From Alteribacillus bidgolensis (GTDB lineage: Bacteria; Bacillota; Bacilli; Bacillales; Marinococcaceae): a DNA stretch of 64,000 nt. This document shows positions 9,682-18,456 of the stretch, piece after piece. A model generated the notes under the pieces. It was not told the origin of the DNA and did not search any database. It saw only the letters and a list, made by a program, of their open reading frames with translations. Position numbers and translations under genes: made by a program. Numbering within the stretch: the first letter of the stretch is position 1; each line of letters opens with the position of its first letter. The stretch lies in the NCBI RefSeq assembly GCF_002886255.1, contig NZ_KZ614149.1, positions 3,903,272-3,967,271 on the forward strand, written 5' to 3'.

Positions 9682-10593
9682 CTATTTAGAGAAAAATCCT
9701 TTAAACGCAAAGGCTACATTTTGTGGTCGTTCAGCTAATCGACGCATAAAATAACCATACCAATCATTACCGAACGGTACGTAAGTTCTAAAACGATACC
9801 CTTCATTGACCAGTTGTTCTTGAAGTTCATTGCGAAAACCATATAGCATTTGAAATTCAAACAAATCTTTTGGAATGTTATGAATATCGACAAATTCTTT
9901 TACTTTTTCAATAATATAATGGTCATGTGTTGCAATAGCTGTATAACTACCATTTAAAAGATGTTTTTCAATAAGTGCTAGAAAATTAGCATTGATGTCT
10001 TCTTTATCTTGAAAGGCCACTTCTGCACTTTCTTTGTAAGCCCCTTTTACAAGCCGTAAAGGCACGCCTTTTAAATGTTCTAGATCAGTTTCTGCACGAT
10101 GTAAATACGCTTGAAGAACGGTACCGACGTTATCATAATCTTCATGCAATTCTTTTAGCAGATTAAGTGTTTGCTGATAATGACTGTAATCTTCCATATC
10201 AATGTTCACAAAGTTACGATGTTTTTCAGCTGTTGAAAGAATGTTTCTCATGTTGTCTAAACATAATTTTTCGTCAATGTCTAGTCCGAGTTGAGTCAGC
10301 TTTAATGATAAATGACAATCAACCCCATACTCTGCCATGGCGTTTATCGTTTCCATACAGCAGTCAGCGGCTTCTTCTGCTTCTTTGCTTTCCGTTACAA
10401 ATTCACCAAGGTGATCAACGGTACACATTAATCCTCTTTCATTTAAGGACTTGACGGTTTTCATGGCACTATCGATGGTTACTCCAGCAACAACTTTAGA
10501 AGCTCCTAGTTTAAGCCCCCATTTTTTTGCTCCGCGATTTAACGTTTTATTCTTTGATAAAAAGAGGAAAAAGTCTCTGCTTACTTGTTTCAT
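9682..10593 (-). CDS. putB: Proline dehydrogenase
   Basis: A 303-residue FAD enzyme that oxidises L-proline to pyrroline-5-carboxylate at the membrane. It has the monofunctional PutB/FadM-type length. Visible family motifs are LQAYLHRAETDLE, RLVKGAYKE, FEFQMLYG and the C-terminal RTYVPFGNDWYGYFMRRLAERPQN, which holds the paired arginines contacting the proline carboxylate. It is the second gene behind the semialdehyde dehydrogenase, with an 81-base gap, and both should be transcribed from the sigma-54 promoter at 12274-12291. The start has an AGGGGGG site. Confidence 0.93.
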   Translation of the reverse strand: MKQVSRDFFLFLSKNKTLNRGAKKWGLKLGASKVVAGVTIDSAMKTVKSLNERGLMCTVDHLGEFVTESKEAEEAADCCMETINAMAEYGVDCHLSLKLTQLGLDIDEKLCLDNMRNILSTAEKHRNFVNIDMEDYSHYQQTLNLLKELHEDYDNVGTVLQAYLHRAETDLEHLKGVPLRLVKGAYKESAEVAFQDKEDINANFLALIEKHLLNGSYTAIATHDHYIIEKVKEFVDIHNIPKDLFEFQMLYGFRNELQEQLVNEGYRFRTYVPFGNDWYGYFMRRLAERPQNVAFAFKGFFSK

Positions 10594-10625
10594 TGTGTGA
10601 AATCCCCCCTAAGTTTAAAAGTAGA

Positions 10626-10656
10626 AAGAGCCAGCCCGCTTAATGAGCCAGCTCTT
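10626..10656 (-). terminator. Weak intercistronic hairpin between the two proline-oxidation genes
   Basis: AAGAGC pairs with GCTCTT around a GC-rich loop. It may trim expression of putB relative to the upstream gene, but the stem is short and no clear T-tract follows. Confidence 0.3.
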
Positions 10657-10674
10657 ATTGTAATCTTCCTAGTA

Positions 10675-12225
10675 TTAAAACTGATCAGATACTGTTTTAG
10701 GCTGCATAAATTGAAGGAGATAATCAGGTCCACCGGCTTTGGAATCGGTACCGGACATGTTAAAACCACCAAAAGGCTGGTATCCGACGATTGCACCTGT
10801 GCAGCCGCGGTTAAAGTACAGATTGCCGACATGGAACTCTTCACGTGCTTGTTCGAGGTGTGCACGGTTGTTGGAAATAACACCGCCTGTTAATCCATAT
10901 TCAGTGTTGTTTGCAATATCAAGGGCTTCTTGGAAGTTTTTCGCTTTCGTAAAAGCGACGACAGGGCCGAAGATTTCCTCTTGCATGAGGCGAGCTTCAG
11001 GATCTACATCAGCAATTACGGTCGGACGAATAAAGTAACCTTCAGTATTGTCTCCTTTTCCGCCTGCGACAAGTTTTCCTTCTTCATTACCGATATCGAT
11101 ATAGCTCATAATTTTATCAAAAGCCGCTTGGTCATTTACTGGACCCATAAAGTTTTCGTGGTCTTCGGGAGTACCAACTGTAAGCTCGTCTGCTCTTTTA
11201 GCTACTTTATCTAACACTTCATCATAAACGTCTTCATGGATGACAGCTCGGGAGCAAGCGGAACATTTTTGCCCAGAGAACCCGAAAGCTGAGTAAATGA
11301 TGGATTCAACAGCAACTTCGATATTAGAGTCAGAGTCAACAACAATCGTATCCTTACCGCCCATTTCAATTGCTACTCGTTTTAACCAGATTTGGCCAGG
11401 TTGTACTTTTGCTGCCCGTTCATATATTCTAACCCCAACATCTTTTGATCCGGTAAAGTTGACGAAGCTTGTTTTCGGGTGATCAACAAGGTAATCACCA
11501 ATTTCTGAACCGCTTCCTGGAATGAAGTTCACGACACCTGCCGGCATGCCCGCTTCTTCAAGAACTTCCATAAATTTATATGCTACGACAGGGGTTGTAC
11601 TTGCTGGCTTAAGCAATACGGTATTTCCACATACCATAGGGCCTACTGTTGTTCCAGCCATAATAGCAAAGGCAAAGTTCCACGGAGAAATGGTTACTCC
11701 TACACCTAATGGAAGATACGTGTAACGGTTTTCCTCCAATTGTTCACGGCTGTTAATTGTCACACCGTCTTTGAAACGAATGATCTGCCGGCCGTAATAT
11801 TCCATAAAGTCGATCGCTTCTGCCGTATCCGCATCTGCTTCTTTCCATGGCTTTCCTGCTTCATAAGCAAGGTAAGAAGAAAATTCATGTTTTCTGCGAC
11901 GCACAATTCCAGCTGCACGGAAAAGAACATTAGCACGTGCTTCGGGCTTCCACTTTTTCCACTCTTTAAATGCTTTTTGTGCTTGTTGCATAGCTTGTTC
12001 AGCATGTTCTTTTGTCGCTTTTGACACGTAACCGACGATTTCTTTTTTATTCGATGGATTTTCAGAAACAATTTTATCGTCGGTCATCACACGTTCTCCA
12101 CCAATAATCAGCGGATATTCTTTACCGAGTTCACCTTTCACGAGTTCAAGTGCTTGTTTAAATTCTCTACGATTCTCTTCCTTTGTAAAGTCTGTAAAAG
12201 GTTCATGTTTATAATCCCAAACCAT
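10675..12225 (-). CDS. rocA: L-glutamate gamma-semialdehyde dehydrogenase
   Basis: A 516-residue NAD-dependent enzyme that converts pyrroline-5-carboxylate/glutamate semialdehyde to glutamate. It has the full length of RocA/PutC. The N-terminus [12 protein letters not shown], the catalytic Glu in IEMGGKD and the nucleophile Cys in [13 protein letters not shown] are all present. AAAGGAGCG precedes ATG 12225. It is the first gene of the minus-strand proline operon, and its product takes over the P5C made by the following proline dehydrogenase. B. subtilis has both rocA and putC/ycgN versions, which differ little, so the symbol is by family only. Confidence 0.92.
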   Translation of the reverse strand: MVWDYKHEPFTDFTKEENRREFKQALELVKGELGKEYPLIIGGERVMTDDKIVSENPSNKKEIVGYVSKATKEHAEQAMQQAQKAFKEWKKWKPEARANVLFRAAGIVRRRKHEFSSYLAYEAGKPWKEADADTAEAIDFMEYYGRQIIRFKDGVTINSREQLEENRYTYLPLGVGVTISPWNFAFAIMAGTTVGPMVCGNTVLLKPASTTPVVAYKFMEVLEEAGMPAGVVNFIPGSGSEIGDYLVDHPKTSFVNFTGSKDVGVRIYERAAKVQPGQIWLKRVAIEMGGKDTIVVDSDSNIEVAVESIIYSAFGFSGQKCSACSRAVIHEDVYDEVLDKVAKRADELTVGTPEDHENFMGPVNDQAAFDKIMSYIDIGNEEGKLVAGGKGDNTEGYFIRPTVIADVDPEARLMQEEIFGPVVAFTKAKNFQEALDIANNTEYGLTGGVISNNRAHLEQAREEFHVGNLYFNRGCTGAIVGYQPFGGFNMSGTDSKAGGPDYLLQFMQPKTVSDQF

Positions 12226-12273
12226 TAATGATCGCTCCTTTTTATAAAATATTTATTTTCGCACATATTTAAA

Positions 12274-12291
12274 ATGCAAACTCTGTGCCAA
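12274..12291 (-). promoter_or_regulatory. Sigma-54 promoter of the rocA-putB operon
   Basis: Minus strand: TTGGCAC (12285-12291), five bases, TTGCAT (12274-12279). The GG and GC dinucleotides are 12 bases apart, as required for -24/-12. It lies 50 bases before the rocA start. Confidence 0.88.
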
Positions 12292-12384
12292 CTTTTTTAA
12301 GTGACACATAAAAGATTATTATTGGTGTTATTCAAGGTTGTGAGAAATTTATAACGAAAAGATGTAAATATAGATATATAGATA

Positions 12385-12418
12385 GCAAAAAATTTTGCAG
12401 TAAATATGCAAAATTTAG
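12385..12418. promoter_or_regulatory. Probable upstream activating sites for the RocR-like activator
   Basis: GCAAAAAATTTTGC (12385-12398) and the near-copy GCAAAATTTAG (12408-12418) lie about 100-130 bases upstream of the rocA sigma-54 promoter. The same GCAAAATTTTGC palindrome is found upstream of the putP sigma-54 promoter at 14054-14065. Position and sharing suggest enhancer sites. No binding data exist in the sequence itself. Confidence 0.6.
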
Positions 12419-12485
12419 TGGAAGTTAGAGGAGTAAATATAAAAACATTTGGTCGAAGCCTTTATGGTGAAAATATTAAAAGAAA

Positions 12486-12528
12486 AAATAACAAAAAGGG
12501 CTGCCTGTTTAACAAAGTTAGGCAGCCT
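12486..12528 (-). terminator. Rho-independent terminator of the activator gene
   Basis: Minus strand: GGCTGCCT pairs with AGGCAGCC, followed by CTTTTTGTTATTTTTT. It separates the activator from the rocA enhancer region. Confidence 0.85.
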
Positions 12529-12557
12529 TGTAACGACATCATTTAGTTATATTTGAA

Positions 12558-13970
12558 TTATGGTCTTTTTATATTAAACTTCTCCATTCTATACTGTAAA
12601 CTTTGTCGACTGATCCCCAATTCTTTTGCAGCACGGTTTACATTATAATGATATTTTTCTAGCGTTTGGATAATAAAATTCTGTTCAATATCGTACAATC
12701 GGTCGCGTAGTGACTCTCCTTCTAAAAGAGGTGTTAACTGGTTGTTGGCAGACACTTGATGATCCGTGTTTGTTTCATTTTTTGTTTTATTCTGAAAATG
12801 TACAGGTAAATGGGAAGGGGTAAGTGCTTCTTCCTCAAACATAAAATTCATAGCCCCTTCAATCACGTGTTCTAATTCTCTAACATTTCCCGGCCAATCG
12901 TAGGAATAAAAAAGATCGAAAACCTCATTAGAGACCTCAGCAACGTTCATCTGGAACAGCTGATTGTATTTTTTTATAAATGTCTCAACGAGCAGCGGAA
13001 TATCACTCTTACGCTCACGTAATGGCGGGACAAAGAGAGTAACGACACTTAACCTATAATACAGGTCTTTTCGTAAACGATTGTTTGTAATGGCTTCAAT
13101 TGGATCTTCATTAATAGTTGCCAAGATTCTAACATCAATAGGGCGTTCTTTATGATCGCCAATACGTGTAATCTTTTTTTCTTGGATCGCACGAAGCAGT
13201 TTCGCTTGAAGGGAAGTAGGTAAAGAATTAATTTCATCGAGCATGAGTGTTCCGCCTTCGGCTTCTTCAAAAAGACCAGGGCGTTCTATTGCTCCTGTAA
13301 ATGCTCCTTTCACCGTTCCAAACAAAATACCCTCGATTAAACTTTCCGGAAGAGCGGCACAGTTTTGAGAGATATAAGGACCGCTGCCTCTCGAGCTTCC
13401 GGAATGAATACTCTGTACAAACAGCTCTTTTCCTGTTCCTGTTTCGCCTACAATTAAAACGGAAGACGACGTACGTGTAGCACGTTTAGCATTTTCAATG
13501 ATGCTTTTCATTTCCGGGGAAGTTCCAATAATGCTATCAAACCTATATCGAGTATTTCCTTGACGATTGAGATTATCACGTATTAAGCGTTCAATCTTGG
13601 TCACATCTTTTGCAATCTCCGCAGCTGCGATGACTTTACCGTCGTAATGAATAGGGAAAATATGATTAACTGTTGTAATCTCTTCTCCTTTGTAATTAAG
13701 ATAAGTTTGTTTTTTATTTTTAGTCGTTTTCCCGTGGTGAATCGCTTGAAGCAAGCGGCTATCTCGTTCATCGTGAAATTGGAATAAATCCGTAATTTTT
13801 TTGTCAGATAAATCATCTAAAGTCATCGATTCAATGGATTTCATTTTTTCGTTATAAATGATGGGCGTTTCATTTAAATCAATCACTCGGATGCCTTGAT
13901 CTACTTGATCGAACATAAATTGATCGATGAAACGTTGTTGTTCATTTGTTAGGCTTTGAATTTTTTCCAT
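12558..13970 (-). CDS. RocR-like sigma-54-dependent activator
   Basis: A 470-residue enhancer-binding protein. Residues 1-130 form a PAS-like sensor, 145-385 the AAA+ domain with Walker A GETGTGKE (175-182), the sigma-54 contact loop GAFTGA (222-227) and Walker B LMLDE (242-246). A C-terminal Fis-type helix-turn-helix (NVNRAAKELGISRQSLQYRM) completes it. The architecture is that of RocR, which activates arginine/ornithine/proline genes with SigL. Location between two sigma-54 promoters makes proline or a proline-derived signal the likely inducer. The start has a GGGGGG site. A second short lesion-free frame confirms no frameshift. Confidence 0.9.
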   Translation of the reverse strand: MEKIQSLTNEQQRFIDQFMFDQVDQGIRVIDLNETPIIYNEKMKSIESMTLDDLSDKKITDLFQFHDERDSRLLQAIHHGKTTKNKKQTYLNYKGEEITTVNHIFPIHYDGKVIAAAEIAKDVTKIERLIRDNLNRQGNTRYRFDSIIGTSPEMKSIIENAKRATRTSSSVLIVGETGTGKELFVQSIHSGSSRGSGPYISQNCAALPESLIEGILFGTVKGAFTGAIERPGLFEEAEGGTLMLDEINSLPTSLQAKLLRAIQEKKITRIGDHKERPIDVRILATINEDPIEAITNNRLRKDLYYRLSVVTLFVPPLRERKSDIPLLVETFIKKYNQLFQMNVAEVSNEVFDLFYSYDWPGNVRELEHVIEGAMNFMFEEEALTPSHLPVHFQNKTKNETNTDHQVSANNQLTPLLEGESLRDRLYDIEQNFIIQTLEKYHYNVNRAAKELGISRQSLQYRMEKFNIKRP

Positions 13971-14053
13971 CGTCTAACCCCCCATATAACGTTTTACGTA
14001 TGAATTAAACATACCATAATTATGTGGTTATTTGTAATAATAGTTCAAAAAGT

Positions 14054-14065
14054 GCAAAATTTTGC
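14054..14065. promoter_or_regulatory. Probable upstream activating site for the putP unit
   Basis: GCAAAATTTTGC, a perfect 12-base palindrome, lies about 97 bases upstream of the -24 box of the putP promoter. It matches the elements near 12385. Confidence 0.6.
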
Positions 14066-14161
14066 TGTAATAACGAAAAAAAATATGCGGTAAAGAATAC
14101 ATAGTTTCAACATGAACATAAAGAGAAAGTAAAAAATGTTAAGAAATCTTGTTTAGATGAT

Positions 14162-14179
14162 TTGGCACCGATATTGCAT
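14162..14179 (+). promoter_or_regulatory. Sigma-54 promoter of the putP unit
   Basis: TTGGCAC (14162-14168), five bases, TTGCAT (14174-14179). GG and GC are 12 bases apart. Identical boxes to the rocA promoter, in the opposite direction. Confidence 0.9.
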
Positions 14180-14212
14180 TTTAATAATTTCTAAACAATA
14201 GAGGGGGGTTAC

Positions 14213-14326
14213 ATGATGGAACATTCACTTACAGCCGCCACGTGGTTTTGGTTATTAATTCCAATGCCATTACTTATTGTATTTTCTTTAGTATCCTATA
14301 TTACAACAAAGAAGAAGGGGGAATAG
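14213..14326 (+). CDS. Small membrane peptide preceding putP (symporter accessory type)
   Basis: A 37-residue frame begins MMEHSLTAATWFWLL, continues as one hydrophobic helix (about 10-29) and ends in a basic KKKGE tail. GAGGGGGGT sits just before ATG 14213, and the stop is three bases before the putP start, so the two are translationally coupled. Very short membrane peptides directly upstream of SSS-family symporters recur in Firmicutes and probably assist the carrier. That role is inference. The strong ribosome site and spacing make it a real gene. Confidence 0.75.
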   Translation: MMEHSLTAATWFWLLIPMPLLIVFSLVSYITTKKKGE

Positions 14327-14329
14327 TAC

Positions 14330-15805
14330 GTGTCTATACCTACGTTGTTGACATTTATCATTTATCTAATAGGAATGCTATTTATTGGTTTTATCTTTTA
14401 CCGATTGACTACAAATCTATCAGATTATGTCCTTGGGGGCCGTAAACTTGGCGGGGGTGTTGCTGCATTAAGTGCGGGAGCATCCGATATGAGTAGTTGG
14501 TTGTTACTTGGTTTACCTGGTGCTATTTTTATGTATGGAATGAGTGAAATTTGGATTGCAATTGGACTTGCCATTGGTGCTTATTTGAATTGGCAGTATG
14601 TCGCTCGTCCATTACGTCGCTATACGGAAACAGCGAATGACTCCATTACCATTCCTGATTTTCTCGAAAATCGTTTTCGTGATCGAACAAAAGTTTTACG
14701 AATCGTTTCTGCCATCTTTATTTTGATATTCTTTGCTTTTTATACGTCTTCCGGTTTAGTTGGCGGGGCTCGTTTATTTGAATCGTCCTTTGGACTCCCA
14801 TATGAAAATGCACTTTGGGTTGGAGCGGTTATTATTATTTCATATACCTTTCTTGGCGGATTTCTTGCCGTTAGTTGGACGGATTTTTTTCAAGGGATCC
14901 TGATGTTTCTAGCCTTAATTGTTGTTCCTGTCATCGCGATTAGTGAAATCGGTGGTTGGCAGCAAACGGTTCAATATGCTGGTGAGGTAGATCCTACGCA
15001 TTTAGATGTATTTGCCGGCATGAATGTTATTGCTATTATCTCATTACTAGCATGGGGGTTAGGTTATTTTGGACAACCCCATATTATTACAAGATTTATG
15101 GCGATTCGTTCGGAAAAAGAAATTCCAAAAGCTCGTCTTGTCGGAATGACTTGGATGGTTCTCGGTCTTTTAGGAGCAATCTTCACAGGTTTTATTGGTA
15201 TTGCTTACTTTACAGGTGGTGGACCCGGGACAGAGATTGCAGAGGGTTCAGAAGAGACCGTATTTATTATTTTTACACAAATTCTTTTTAATCCATGGGT
15301 AGCTGGATTTTTATTGGCAGCCATTTTAGCAGCTATCATGAGTACGATTGACTCCCAGCTTCTCGTTTCTTCTAGTGCTTTAGCAGAGGATTTTTATAAG
15401 GGTTTATTGAGGCCTTCGGCAACGGAACGTGAATTAGTATGGGTAGGTCGATTTGGAGTATTAGGAATTGCTCTTATTGCGATACTTCTGGCTTATAGCC
15501 CTGATAGCACGATTCTTGACTTGGTTGGTTATGCATGGGCCGGCTTTGGAGCAGCGTTTGGGCCTGTTATTATCTTTTCTCTCTTTTGGAGACGGATGAC
15601 AAGGTGGGGAGCCCTTGCTGGGATGGTTGTTGGCGGGGTTACCATGATACTCTGGGCTCAATTCGAAGGAGGATTGTTCGACTTGTATGAAATCCTTCCA
15701 GGCTTTGTTTTTGGAATGGCTGCTATTGTAGTTGTGAGTTTAATAGATAAAGAACCAAACCAAGATATTCTTGACGATTATGATACCGTGCATGAGAAAA
15801 TTTAA
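14330..15805 (+). CDS. putP: Sodium/proline symporter
   Basis: A 491-residue member of the solute:sodium symporter family with about 13 membrane helices. Family-typical stretches are LGGRKLGGGVAALSAGASDMSSWLLLG (Na+ and proline site), FLGGFLAVSWTDFFQG and AAILAAIMSTIDSQLLVSSSALAED. Start is GTG 14330, placed behind AAGGGGG and coupled to the small peptide. It imports proline for the oxidation enzymes encoded on the other strand. The sigma-54 promoter points to catabolic rather than osmotic (OpuE-like) uptake. Confidence 0.93.
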   Translation: MSIPTLLTFIIYLIGMLFIGFIFYRLTTNLSDYVLGGRKLGGGVAALSAGASDMSSWLLLGLPGAIFMYGMSEIWIAIGLAIGAYLNWQYVARPLRRYTETANDSITIPDFLENRFRDRTKVLRIVSAIFILIFFAFYTSSGLVGGARLFESSFGLPYENALWVGAVIIISYTFLGGFLAVSWTDFFQGILMFLALIVVPVIAISEIGGWQQTVQYAGEVDPTHLDVFAGMNVIAIISLLAWGLGYFGQPHIITRFMAIRSEKEIPKARLVGMTWMVLGLLGAIFTGFIGIAYFTGGGPGTEIAEGSEETVFIIFTQILFNPWVAGFLLAAILAAIMSTIDSQLLVSSSALAEDFYKGLLRPSATERELVWVGRFGVLGIALIAILLAYSPDSTILDLVGYAWAGFGAAFGPVIIFSLFWRRMTRWGALAGMVVGGVTMILWAQFEGGLFDLYEILPGFVFGMAAIVVVSLIDKEPNQDILDDYDTVHEKI

Positions 15806-15951
15806 TAAGTAAATGAATTTTAAATATAAAATAGGAAGAGGTCAATGGGAGCAGCAGTTGTGGAGAAGGGTGAAAAAGCAACGTGTTGGCATTAACAAAA
15901 CATATGAATGAAAGCAGTAAATTTTTAAAGTTGGATATAGGAGGTTTTTTG

Positions 15952-16203
15952 GTGAGAAGTTATCGAACTATCCAATCTATCACAAATGGGATTGTAGAGA
16001 AAGTTTTTGTGAGTCAAGATTCATTTGTTTATGAATGGGAACCTTTATTTATTATTAAAACATCTAACGATACGTTATTAAAAATACAGGTAGGGGTTAG
16101 TGGAACCATTTCAAAGGTTTGTGTTCATCCTGGAGATGAGGTTTTTACAGATTTATCGTTAGCTGTACTAAAAGAAGATCTTCTTCCCACGGGTAGTGAC
16201 TAG
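15952..16203 (+). CDS. Small lipoyl/biotinyl-like domain protein
   Basis: The start GTG 15952 is chosen because AGGAGG stands eight bases before it; earlier in-frame starts have none. The 83-residue product folds on sequence like a single hammerhead (biotinyl/lipoyl) domain: SITNGIVEKVFVSQDSFVYEWEPLFII, then VSGTISKVCVHPGDEVFTDLSLAVL. The loop that carries the modified Lys in carriers (EAMKM or DKA) reads KTSNDT here, so lipoylation or biotinylation is doubtful. It is 146 bases behind putP and may be in the same transcript. Function unknown. Confidence 0.65.
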   Translation: MRSYRTIQSITNGIVEKVFVSQDSFVYEWEPLFIIKTSNDTLLKIQVGVSGTISKVCVHPGDEVFTDLSLAVLKEDLLPTGSD

Positions 16204-16204
16204 T

Positions 16205-17395
16205 TTACATTCCAAAGCAGGTTAGATTCATGCCGTATTTATTTTGAATACGTTCTTCGTTATAATAAGCGTCAATGGCTCGTGCATCTCTTCAAAGGTT
16301 TGTGGAGAACCGAAACACGGCAGTTTGCACTTGAAATGCCCAAAGAAATATTCGATACATGCGTTGTCCCAGCAGTTGCTTCTGCAAGACATGGATTGGG
16401 TCATGCCCATATTAGCTACATGCTTGATGTAAGATGGATTTGTGAATTGGAATCTCTGGTCACTGTGCAGCAGGGTTCCTTTTCCAAATCCTTTTTCTTT
16501 TAATTGGGCTAAAACGTTATAGACAAAAGACATCCCCTGGTGATACTGAAGCGCATAGGCTACAATCTTTTGGTTATATAAATCGTTCACTGCACACAAA
16601 TAAATCCACCTCGAAAAAGGTTTGTGAATCTTGATATAAGTAATGTCCCTCCCGGTTTGCTTGCTTCAAATTCTCGATCTAATATGTTGTCTATCGTCCC
16701 ATGCGGCTGATAAGGACGACGGTATTTCTTTTGCCGGATGACACAAGTTATTCCATATTTCCTCATAGTTCGGGCAATACACTTGTGGCAATGCCATACT
16801 CCCGGTAAAGGGGGCTGCTTTAATGCGCCACTTCCCATAGGTTCCTTTTGATTGTTCAAATACCTTGGATATTAAATCATAAAGTTCTTCGTCTTGTAGG
16901 TGTTTTAAACGATACTCCTGTTCGTTTTTCCATTTATAATATCCCGAACGAGAACCAAAAATATAATTCGTTAACATGGTAATTGAGAATTTCTTTTCAT
17001 TTTCCAACACAAAAGCAAATTCTTCGTCTTTTGTTAACACCCCCTTTTCTGTGCGTTGAGCTTTTTTAAATACGCCACTTCTATTTTTAAGCGTTCATTT
17101 TCTTCTTCCAACGTTAACGGCTTTTTACGCAGTCTGCCTTTGTTTCCGCCACGTGCCAAGCCACGGCGCTTCTAAACTAGAAAAACCTTCTTTTTTATAT
17201 TTTCGCACCCATTCATTTACTAATTTTTTATTATAAATGTTGAACTCCTTTGCGATATCTGTACCTCCAAAGCCTTTATAATACAAATCAATAGCTTGTT
17301 TTTTAAGCTTAACCGTATAAACAAATCCTTTCTTTCGTTTTTCAGATACACAAAAAACCCCCTAAAGTTAGTCGAATGGAAACTGTCGTAATTGT
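16205..17395 (-). mobile_element. Decayed IS3-family (IS150-like) element
   Basis: On the minus strand, orfA begins near 17340 with a helix-turn-helix (KKQAIDLYYKGFGGTDIAKEF) and shifts frame near 17165 before LEEENERLKIEVAYLKK, the leucine-zipper end. orfB is spread over three frames (17040-16666, 16859-16587, 16599-16228) with DDE pieces LLHSDQRFQFT and NCWDNACIEYFFGH. The end IDAYYNEERIQNKYG appears only in yet another frame, stopping at 16205. At least three frameshifts make it inactive. The right tip is probably the ACTAACTTTAGGGGG stretch near 17365-17380; the left tip is not clear. Confidence 0.8.
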
Positions 17396-17479
17396 AGAAT
17401 ACAGGCAGTTTCTTTTTCGTGCTACGTTAGGGGTACAATATCAAAGTCGGTTTTCACCGACTTATGGGAAATTAGAAGG

Positions 17480-17962
17480 TTATACAACAAGGGGTGTTAG
17501 GTCACGGAGGATCTCTTTCCAGCCTAAAGAGCTCTCTTGACCTCCCACATAAAAGCCAAGAATTTCACGATAGCCATCTTCCGTCACACCGATGACGAGA
17601 TAGACCACTTCATTGGCGACATCATCGCGGCGTAGTTTGAGATACATTCCATTCAGGTCCAGGACGGAATATCGCTTTTGCAGCGGACGTTGCTGCCAAC
17701 GTTCGATATCTTTAGCGACGACGTCCGTGATGCGGCTGATCGTTGAGGCGGAATAAGAATGACCAAGAATCTTTTCAATAAAATGACCGATTTCTCAAGT
17801 GCTCACGCCTTTTTGATACATCGTAATGATTGTTTCTCCTAGCCATTGTTCGCGGCGTTGATACGGAGAAAAGACTTCCGTTTGAAACGCATTGTTGCGA
17901 TCTCTTGGCACTTCCAGTTCTTCCAAATTTTTTTGTACCCAAAACACATAATTTTTAAACAT
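17480..17962 (-). pseudogene. IS256-family (mutator type) transposase fragment
   Basis: Minus-strand translation gives EVPRDRN, SPYQRREQWLGETIITMYQKGVST, an in-frame TGA, EIGHFIEKILGHSYSASTISRITD, YSVLDLNGMYLKLRRDDV and GVTEDGYREILGFYVGGQES. These are the central parts of an IS256 transposase including the first catalytic Asp region. The N-terminal 60 or so residues and the whole C-terminal half are missing, and homology breaks off at ILRDL near 17495. It lies directly beside the IS3 relic. Confidence 0.8.
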
Positions 17963-18184
17963 TCAATGTATTTTGACTATTCAGTCTTAATTAATGCAGC
18001 ACTAGTGACTTAAATACCTTTTTTCAAAACAGCCGGAAATCAAACCACATAAATGAAAAACCGTCTGCAACGAGTGGAATATCTAAAATAATTCTGCATG
18101 TTTGGCAGAACACTGTACAAAAAGAAGAAAGATTAGTTTATGATTTTTTTGATCCACTGTCCTTTTCTCTAGGACTGCATTTAT
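17963..18184. other. Non-coding stretch before the glucarate promoter
   Basis: No gene recognised. It probably includes the outer part of the IS256 relic. Confidence 0.35.
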
Positions 18185-18195
18185 TTGTAAGACAA
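18185..18195. promoter_or_regulatory. GntR/FadR-type operator 1
   Basis: TTGTAAGACAA fits the TTGTNNNACAA form of FadR-subfamily operators. It lies upstream of the -35 box of the kdgD promoter, 51 bases from an inverted-sense partner. Confidence 0.6.
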
Positions 18196-18218
18196 AAAAA
18201 TAAATTTACAATAGTACA

Positions 18219-18247
18219 TTGACTTATATATTTATTTGTCTTACAAT
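18219..18247 (+). promoter_or_regulatory. Sigma-A promoter of the glucarate operon with overlapping operator 2
   Basis: TTGACT (18219-18224), 17 bases, TACAAT (18242-18247). TTGTCTTACAA at 18236-18246 covers the -10 box and is the reverse complement of operator 1 in its core. The FadR-type regulator encoded at 27761 is the obvious candidate repressor, released by a hexarate or breakdown product. Confidence 0.65.
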
Positions 18248-18456
18248 TTAAATTATCAAACAAATAAAAAATTGTTGCAATTCAATCAAAAAGAGGATAG
18301 GCTCGTTTGAATGTAAAGGCTAAACTATAAAAATGAAGGCTTTGAAAGCGGAAACATTGATGAATTAAGTAAGAGTTTACTTTGAGTGGTACTAAAACAG
18401 ACTGATCCCTCCTCTAAAGAACAAACAAAATATAATGATGGAAAGGATTTAGTAGA

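Noticed and set aside
9512..9754. Plus-strand frame of 80 codons
   Set aside because: Mostly low-complexity hydrophobic translation, overlaps the putB end, no ribosome site.
9682..12225. Several plus-strand open frames (60-100 codons) opposite the proline dehydrogenase and semialdehyde dehydrogenase genes
   Set aside because: They lie entirely antisense to strongly supported genes, have no ribosome sites and show no family pattern.
15841..15895. A 16-codon frame with a fair ribosome site after putP
   Set aside because: Too short to judge and has no features; could be chance.
18340..18365. GGAAACATTGATGAA repeated in the kdgD leader and in the start of kdgD
   Set aside because: A single 15-base match with no extension; chance or an old trace, not useful evidence.
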